Shown in pieces: positions 5,258 to 9,043 of a stretch of DNA of 9,043 bases (position 1 is its first letter; every line of letters begins with the position of its first letter). Both the position numbers and the translations under genes were made by a program. Under the pieces are notes generated by a model. That model saw nothing but the letters and a program-made list of their open reading frames with translations. It was not told the origin of the DNA and ran no database searches. The DNA comes from Spirochaetaceae bacterium (lineage in GTDB: Bacteria; Spirochaetota; Spirochaetia; Treponematales; Breznakiellaceae), in contig JAITHF010000170.1 in the NCBI GenBank assembly GCA_031280115.1, forward strand, positions 1 to 9,043, read 5' to 3'.

Positions 5258-6508
5258 TTATTTAGTCTTTAATGAACGGAAAAACAGCCGTACCGCATCA
5301 AACAGCCGCTTTAAAAAGCCGCCGCGCTCAAGTTCGCTGGTAATGGTCAGGGGAAATTGTTCGAGTTTTCCTTGATCGTCGTAAAGGATAAGGGTGCCTA
5401 CCTCGCTATACGCGGGAAGCGGGGCGATAATAGGATCGGCCAACTCGGTTTCCCAGCGGAGGTTCCGCCCCCGGTCGGTAAACGTGGTAAACTCAAGAAG
5501 CGATTTCTCAACGCTGATCTCGGCGGTGTCGCGCTTTGCCTTCCAGACCCGTACCGGCGCAAGGGATTCCGGCACAGGGCGCAGGGTCTTAAAATGCTCG
5601 AAGCCCCAGGTAAGCAGGGCCCTTCCGTCTTCGTCTCTTGCGCGGATAGCGGACGCCCCCAGAATAACCAGAATGAGGCGGGTCCCCTCTCGTTCAGCAG
5701 TAATGGCGATGTTATAGCCTGACTCGTCTATGTACCCTGTTTTAAGCCCGTCAACCCCCTCAAAGGTCCACAGCAAGGTATTGCTGTTGGAACGGGAGGC
5801 GGGCCGCAGCCTTCCCCGATAGGCAGGGGGCCAGTTCTCTTCTTTAGGATAGATAAACTCCCTGACCGAATGATAGTCCTGCAAAGTTTCAGGATGGAGA
5901 TTAAGATATTCTTTGCAGAAAAACGCGAACTCAAGGGCCGTGGTGGTATTAAACTCGGAAATGCCCGAAGGCTCCACAAAGCGGGTGGACAAAAGCCCAA
6001 ACCAGCGGGCTTCCTGGTTCATCCGCTCCGCAAAGGCTTCCACCGTGGGGGCGAAATGGAGCGCCACCGCCACTGCCGCGTCGTTTCCCGAAGGGATAGC
6101 AAGCCCCAGCAGCAGCTCCCGCAGGGTAACGATCTGGCCGGACGCAAGGTACATAAGGCTTGAGCGGGGCGGCTGGTTTACAGCCCAGCTTTGCGGGGGC
6201 AGCGCTACCACCTCATCCAGGGAGGCCCTGCCTTCGGCCACCTCGTTTAAGGCGATGTGGATGGTCATAAGTTTCGCCAAAGACGCAGGCGGAATGGCGT
6301 GATCCCCGTTCTTGCTAAAAAGCAGGGCCCCTGTTGCTCCGTCTATGAGTACCGCCGCCTGGGCGTTCACCGCCGGCTTAGGGAGGAGGGGAGGAAACGC
6401 ATCCTGAGCGGCGAGGCGGAGGGGAAAAGAAAAACAAAAAAGAAAAGAAAAAAGAAAGAAAAAAAGAGAAAACCCCGTGAAGGCGGCAATGCAAAAATAT
6501 CGTTTCAT
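5258..6508 (-). CDS. dacA: D-alanyl-D-alanine carboxypeptidase (PBP5/DacA type)
   Basis: Exported low-molecular-weight PBP of 416 residues that removes the terminal D-Ala from peptidoglycan stem peptides. The signal peptide (about 1-35) has a very Phe-rich core and a likely cleavage after LAAQ or nearby. The peptidase S11 motifs are intact: SLAK (76-79), SGN (140-142) and KTG (256-258). A beta-rich PBP5 C-terminal domain follows (about 310-395), then a basic amphipathic helix (GGFLKRLFDAVRLFFRSLK) that should anchor it to the membrane face. It lies 36 nt downstream of asnS on the same strand, so co-transcription is likely. No Shine-Dalgarno is seen before ATG 6508. The signal-peptide DNA is a long pyrimidine tract on the coding strand. 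Confidence 0.94.
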   Translation of the reverse strand: MKRYFCIAAFTGFSLFFFLFSFLFCFSFPLRLAAQDAFPPLLPKPAVNAQAAVLIDGATGALLFSKNGDHAIPPASLAKLMTIHIALNEVAEGRASLDEVVALPPQSWAVNQPPRSSLMYLASGQIVTLRELLLGLAIPSGNDAAVAVALHFAPTVEAFAERMNQEARWFGLLSTRFVEPSGISEFNTTTALEFAFFCKEYLNLHPETLQDYHSVREFIYPKEENWPPAYRGRLRPASRSNSNTLLWTFEGVDGLKTGYIDESGYNIAITAEREGTRLILVILGASAIRARDEDGRALLTWGFEHFKTLRPVPESLAPVRVWKAKRDTAEISVEKSLLEFTTFTDRGRNLRWETELADPIIAPLPAYSEVGTLILYDDQGKLEQFPLTITSELERGGFLKRLFDAVRLFFRSLKTK

Positions 6509-6544
6509 ATATACTACAACAGCAGGTAAAAAGGAGGGAAGCCC

Positions 6545-7933
6545 TTAGAAGTCCGCCTGCCCTGCGGCGCGGGGATAGGGAATAACGTCCCTGATGTTCG
6601 CCATGCCCGTAACGTACTGGATGAGCCGCTCAAAACCCATGCCGAACCCCCCGTGGGGGACCGTGCCGTAGCGCCTGAGGTCAAGATACCAGGCGTAATC
6701 ACCGCTGTTCATGCCCAGGGCGGCCATCCGGCTCTCAAGGCGGTCCAGCCGCTCTTCCCGCTGGGATCCGCCGATAATCTCTCCAAGGCGGGGAACCAGC
6801 ACATCCATTGCCCGCACGGTTTTCCCGTCGTCGTTCTGCTTCATATAAAAGGGTTTGATCTCTTGGGGGAAATCAGTGATGACCACCGGCCCCTTTGCGG
6901 CCTGTTCGCTCAAAAACCGCTCGTGTTCGCTCTGGAGCTCGCACCCCCAAAAGGGCTTAAACGTGAAGGCTCCGGCGTTTTTCTCAAGCTCCGCCACCGC
7001 GTCGGTATAGGTAATATGGGTGAAGGGCGCCTCAAGCGCCGCCCTCAGGGAAGCGGCCAGCCCTTTTTTTATGCGGCTGTCAAAAAACGCAAGGTCATCG
7101 GCGCACTCCCGCAGCGCAAGGCCGAAGAGGTATTTAAGAAAATCCTCTGCAAGGCGCATGACGCCCTCCAGGTCCGCGAAGGCCGTCTCAGGCTCAATCA
7201 TCCAGAATTCCGCCAAGTGGCGGGTTGTGTTTGAGCGCTCCGCCCGGAACGCGGGGCCGAAGGTATAGACACGGGAGAGGGCTGAGGCGTAGGTCTCGGC
7301 CTCAAGCTGGCCTGAAACCGTAAGATAGCCGGGCCTTTCAAAAAAGTCCCGCCTGTAATCCGGCGCTTTTCCTGACGCGGCCAGAGCCGCAAGGTCGAGG
7401 GTCGTTACCTGGAAGAGCGCCCCTGCGCCTTCGGCGTCGCTGGCCGTGATAATCGGGGTATGCACATAATGGAAGCCGCGCTCTTGAAAAAATTGGTGCA
7501 CCCCGAAGGCAAGGCGGCTCCGCACCCGGGCGACCGCGCCGAAGGTATTGGTCCGCGCCCTCAGGTGGGCGTTCTCGCGCAGGAACTCGAAGGAGTGCTG
7601 TTTCTTTTGGAGCGGGTAGGTTTCCGCAGGGGCGCTTCCGATAAGCTCGACGCTGCTTGCGGCGAGCTCGACCGCTTGGCCGGCCCCCAAAGAAGGCGCT
7701 ATCTTCCCTTTCACCGCCACTGAGCAGCCTGTGGACAGGGAGGCAAGCGCCGCTTCCGCGTCCGGATCAGCGCGCTCAAAGGCGCACTGGATCCCGTTGA
7801 AACAAGAGCCGTCGTACACGTCAAGGAACACGATGTTTTTAAGTTCCCGCTTGGTCCTGACCCAGCCGCGCACGGTAACTTCCTGCGTCTGTGCAAGGCC
7901 GGCTAAGAGGTCTTTGATACATGGCATACACAT
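6545..7933 (-). CDS. asnS: Asparaginyl-tRNA synthetase
   Basis: Class IIb aminoacyl-tRNA synthetase of 462 residues that charges tRNA-Asn with asparagine. An N-terminal OB-fold anticodon-binding domain (about 18-100, starting [12 protein letters not shown]) is followed by the catalytic core: motif 1 ([16 protein letters not shown], 148-163), motif 2 ([21 protein letters not shown] region, 229-249) and motif 3 (GFGMGFERL, 429-437). [16 protein letters not shown] separates AsnRS from AspRS. Two starts are possible. ATG 7933 is the predicted first transcribed base of a good promoter (leaderless). ATG 7927, two codons on, has AGGG 8 nt upstream, but that would not be transcribed if the promoter call is right. 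Likely first gene of an asnS-dacA unit, divergent from the transaminase gene. Confidence 0.97.
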   Translation of the reverse strand: MCMPCIKDLLAGLAQTQEVTVRGWVRTKRELKNIVFLDVYDGSCFNGIQCAFERADPDAEAALASLSTGCSVAVKGKIAPSLGAGQAVELAASSVELIGSAPAETYPLQKKQHSFEFLRENAHLRARTNTFGAVARVRSRLAFGVHQFFQERGFHYVHTPIITASDAEGAGALFQVTTLDLAALAASGKAPDYRRDFFERPGYLTVSGQLEAETYASALSRVYTFGPAFRAERSNTTRHLAEFWMIEPETAFADLEGVMRLAEDFLKYLFGLALRECADDLAFFDSRIKKGLAASLRAALEAPFTHITYTDAVAELEKNAGAFTFKPFWGCELQSEHERFLSEQAAKGPVVITDFPQEIKPFYMKQNDDGKTVRAMDVLVPRLGEIIGGSQREERLDRLESRMAALGMNSGDYAWYLDLRRYGTVPHGGFGMGFERLIQYVTGMANIRDVIPYPRAAGQADF

Positions 7934-7939
7934 ATCCCT

Positions 7940-7968
7940 ATCATACCCGCCAAAAGCTGTTATGGCAA
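7940..7968 (-). promoter_or_regulatory. Sigma70-type promoter for asnS
   Basis: Minus-strand TTGCCA (7968-7963, 5 of 6), a 17-bp spacer, then TATGAT (7945-7940, 5 of 6). The -10 ends 6 nt before ATG 7933, so the standard +7 start falls on the A of that ATG, predicting a leaderless mRNA. The -35 end touches the inverted repeat at 7968-8002. Confidence 0.65.
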
Positions 7969-8002
7969 GGGGCGCCAGCCCTTCCCCCTTTCCGGCGCCC
8001 CT
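7968..8002. promoter_or_regulatory. 9-bp inverted repeat between divergent promoters
   Basis: AGGGGCGCC (7968-7976) and GGCGCCCCT (7994-8002) are perfect inverted copies with a 17-bp spacer, so arm centres are 26 bp apart. The left arm touches the asnS -35; the right arm ends 12 bp before the -35 of the transaminase gene. Could be an operator for both genes or a DNA hairpin. No regulator is encoded nearby. Confidence 0.4.
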
Positions 8003-8014
8003 CCCCTCCGCTAG

Positions 8015-8044
8015 TGGACAGGCCCTCCGGCTTCGGCCTATGAT
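8015..8044 (+). promoter_or_regulatory. Sigma70-type promoter for the D-amino-acid transaminase gene
   Basis: TGGACA (8015-8020, 5 of 6), an 18-bp spacer, then TATGAT (8039-8044, 5 of 6), ending 7 nt before ATG 8052. Predicted start at 8051-8052, so leaderless. The spacer is framed by an inverted repeat, AGGCC (8020-8024) and GGCCT (8035-8039), whose outer bases belong to the -35 and -10 boxes, a layout that would suit a repressor site. Confidence 0.55.
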
Positions 8045-8051
8045 TCAAACT

Positions 8052-8918
8052 ATGAAGAATCTTGGATATTACAACGGCGCTATAGGCCCTCTTGAGGAGA
8101 TGACGGTTCCCATGAACGACCGGGCTTGCTGGTTCGGCGACGGGGTGTATGAAGCGTCTTTGAGCGCGAACCACCGCATCTTTGCTTTGGACGAACATAT
8201 TGACCGGTTCTTTCGGAGCGCGGCGCTTCTGGATATGCAGCCGGCCCAGACCAAAGGCCAAATTGCCGGCCTGCTGGGCGCTTTGGTGCGTAAGGTTGAC
8301 AGCCCTGACCAGTTTGTATACTGGCAGCTTACAAGGGGCACTGCCGAAAGGTCCCACGCCTTTCCTGAGGGGGTGCCGCCTAACCTTTGGGTTATGCTGA
8401 AGCCTTTGGCCGTGCCGAGCGCCTATGACGCGGTAAAACTTATCACTGTTGAGGACACGCGGTTTTTCCACTGCCATATTAAGACCCTTAACCTTCTGCC
8501 CAATGTGCTTGCCAGCGAAAAGGCCAAGCGGGCAGGGGCGTATGAGGCGGTGTTCCACCGGGGGGAGCGGGTAACTGAGTGTTCCCATTGCAACGTGCAT
8601 ATTTTCAAGGGCGGGGTGTTCAAGACCGCGCCGGCGGACAACCTTATTCTTCCGGGCATTACCCGGGCGCATCTTATAAAGCACTGCGGGGCTTTGGGAA
8701 TACCGGTGCTTGAGGAGGCGTTTACGGTGCGGGAGATGGCAGAGGCCGACGAGGTGATGGTGTCCGGTTCAACCACCTTTTGCAGGGCCGCGAGCCATAT
8801 TGACGGCTTTGCCGCCGGAGGGAAGGCGCCTGACCTGCTCCGCGCCCTTCAGGACGCGCTTATCAAAGAATTCAATCAAGCCGTCAGCGCCCCCTGCGGG
8901 GGATTCAGGTGCTTCTAG
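8052..8918 (+). CDS. dat: D-amino-acid transaminase (fold IV PLP enzyme)
   Basis: Cytoplasmic PLP enzyme of 288 residues that interconverts D-alanine and D-glutamate with their keto acids, feeding D-amino acids to cell-wall synthesis. Seen: MNDRACWFGDGVYE near the N-terminus (21-34), catalytic Lys144 in HIKTLNLLPNVLAS, Glu177 in VTECSHCNVHIF, and RSHAFP (100-105), matching the carboxylate-binding RxH motif of D-amino-acid rather than branched-chain enzymes. The start is ATG 8052 because the -10 box overlaps the in-frame ATG at 8040 and MKNLGYYNG fits the family N-terminus; 8040 would add four residues. Neither has a Shine-Dalgarno. The last nine residues (APCGGFRCF) and the TAG stop lie inside the dispersed repeat, so the original C-terminus appears replaced or extended. 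Confidence 0.9.
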   Translation: MKNLGYYNGAIGPLEEMTVPMNDRACWFGDGVYEASLSANHRIFALDEHIDRFFRSAALLDMQPAQTKGQIAGLLGALVRKVDSPDQFVYWQLTRGTAERSHAFPEGVPPNLWVMLKPLAVPSAYDAVKLITVEDTRFFHCHIKTLNLLPNVLASEKAKRAGAYEAVFHRGERVTECSHCNVHIFKGGVFKTAPADNLILPGITRAHLIKHCGALGIPVLEEAFTVREMAEADEVMVSGSTTFCRAASHIDGFAAGGKAPDLLRALQDALIKEFNQAVSAPCGGFRCF

Positions 8919-9039
8919 TAGCGAGAGGTTTGCAATTTTAGTCACAACCCCGAAGCGGCGCCTCAGCGCGCTTTGACGGCGCACTGGCTCAAAGCACGAA
9001 GCCTTTATGGGTGGTTTGGAGGGTCTATGACCCTCCAAA
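8887..9039 (+). repeat. Dispersed hairpin repeat, right copy (inverted relative to the left copy)
   Basis: Matches the reverse complement of 295-453 in the same order of parts. These are: CCCCC-TGC-GGGGG hairpin (8890-8902), TTCAGGTGCTTC, GAGAGG, the exact 20-bp core (8929-8948), a CGCCTCAGCGC segment, an extra stem GCTTTGA/TCAAAGC (8970-8976 with 8989-8995), GAAGCCTT, then a perfect 11-bp hairpin with TAT loop (9015-9025 with 9029-9039). It begins inside the dat coding region and may extend past the window edge. No gene is supported in 8919-9043. Confidence 0.75.
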
Positions 9040-9043
9040 TTCT

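Noticed and set aside
6653..7234. 193-residue plus-strand ORF opposite asnS
   Set aside because: Shadow of asnS; its composition reflects the GC-biased third positions of the real gene.
7731..8039. N-terminal extension of the transaminase frame back to 7731
   Set aside because: It overlaps the 5' end of asnS on the other strand and crosses both promoters. Family similarity begins only at about 8052.
7941..8684. 247-residue minus-strand ORF opposite dat
   Set aside because: Shadow of the transaminase gene, which has intact catalytic motifs; the antisense product has no recognisable domain.
295..9039. The whole window as a composite transposon bounded by inverted repeats
   Set aside because: No transposase or integrase, no target duplication visible, and the interior is housekeeping genes. 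The repeats look like independent copies of an intergenic element.

Overview
The window looks like a piece of spirochaete chromosome, most likely a treponeme of the termite-gut or environmental type. This is inferred from protein style, gene content and base composition; no search was possible. The middle of the window is housekeeping and cell-envelope genes. The two ends are accessory-looking intergenic DNA rich in repeats and hairpins.

Layout. Positions 1-163 hold a 21-bp tandem repeat that can be read on the minus strand as the repetitive N-terminus of an unidentified protein running off the left edge. Positions 164-481 hold no convincing gene: a terminator-like double hairpin (214-259) and one copy of a hairpin-rich dispersed repeat (295-453). 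Next come three minus-strand genes: thioredoxin (482-802), a class B penicillin-binding protein with a C-terminal PASTA domain (918-2864) and a short signal peptidase I (2865-3302). The last two are joined stop-to-start. A compact divergent promoter region (3303-3351) separates them from plus-strand genes: a membrane-anchored LysM/M23 peptidase (3352-4641), a 44-residue single-pass membrane or exported protein (4697-4831) and a 76-residue coiled-coil protein (5003-5233). Converging on these from the right is a minus-strand pair, asparaginyl-tRNA synthetase (6545-7933) and D-Ala-D-Ala carboxypeptidase (5258-6508). A D-amino-acid transaminase (8052-8918) is divergent from asnS. Its 3' end runs into a second, inverted copy of the dispersed repeat (8887-9039).

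How the genes fit together. Five of the nine complete genes act on or feed the cell envelope. The transaminase can make D-amino acids, FtsI cross-links septal peptidoglycan, DacA trims the terminal D-Ala, the M23 enzyme cuts cross-bridges, and LepB processes exported proteins. Thioredoxin and AsnRS are general housekeeping.

Most interesting points. (1) An inverted pair of structured repeats shares an exact 20-bp core. Their hairpin arms differ in sequence but still pair, both lie in sense orientation just 3' of a gene, and one supplies the stop codon and last residues of the transaminase. (2) Several genes have a -10 box only 6-12 nt before the start codon and no Shine-Dalgarno, which suggests leaderless or near-leaderless mRNAs. 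(3) The heptapeptide-coding tandem repeat at the left edge.
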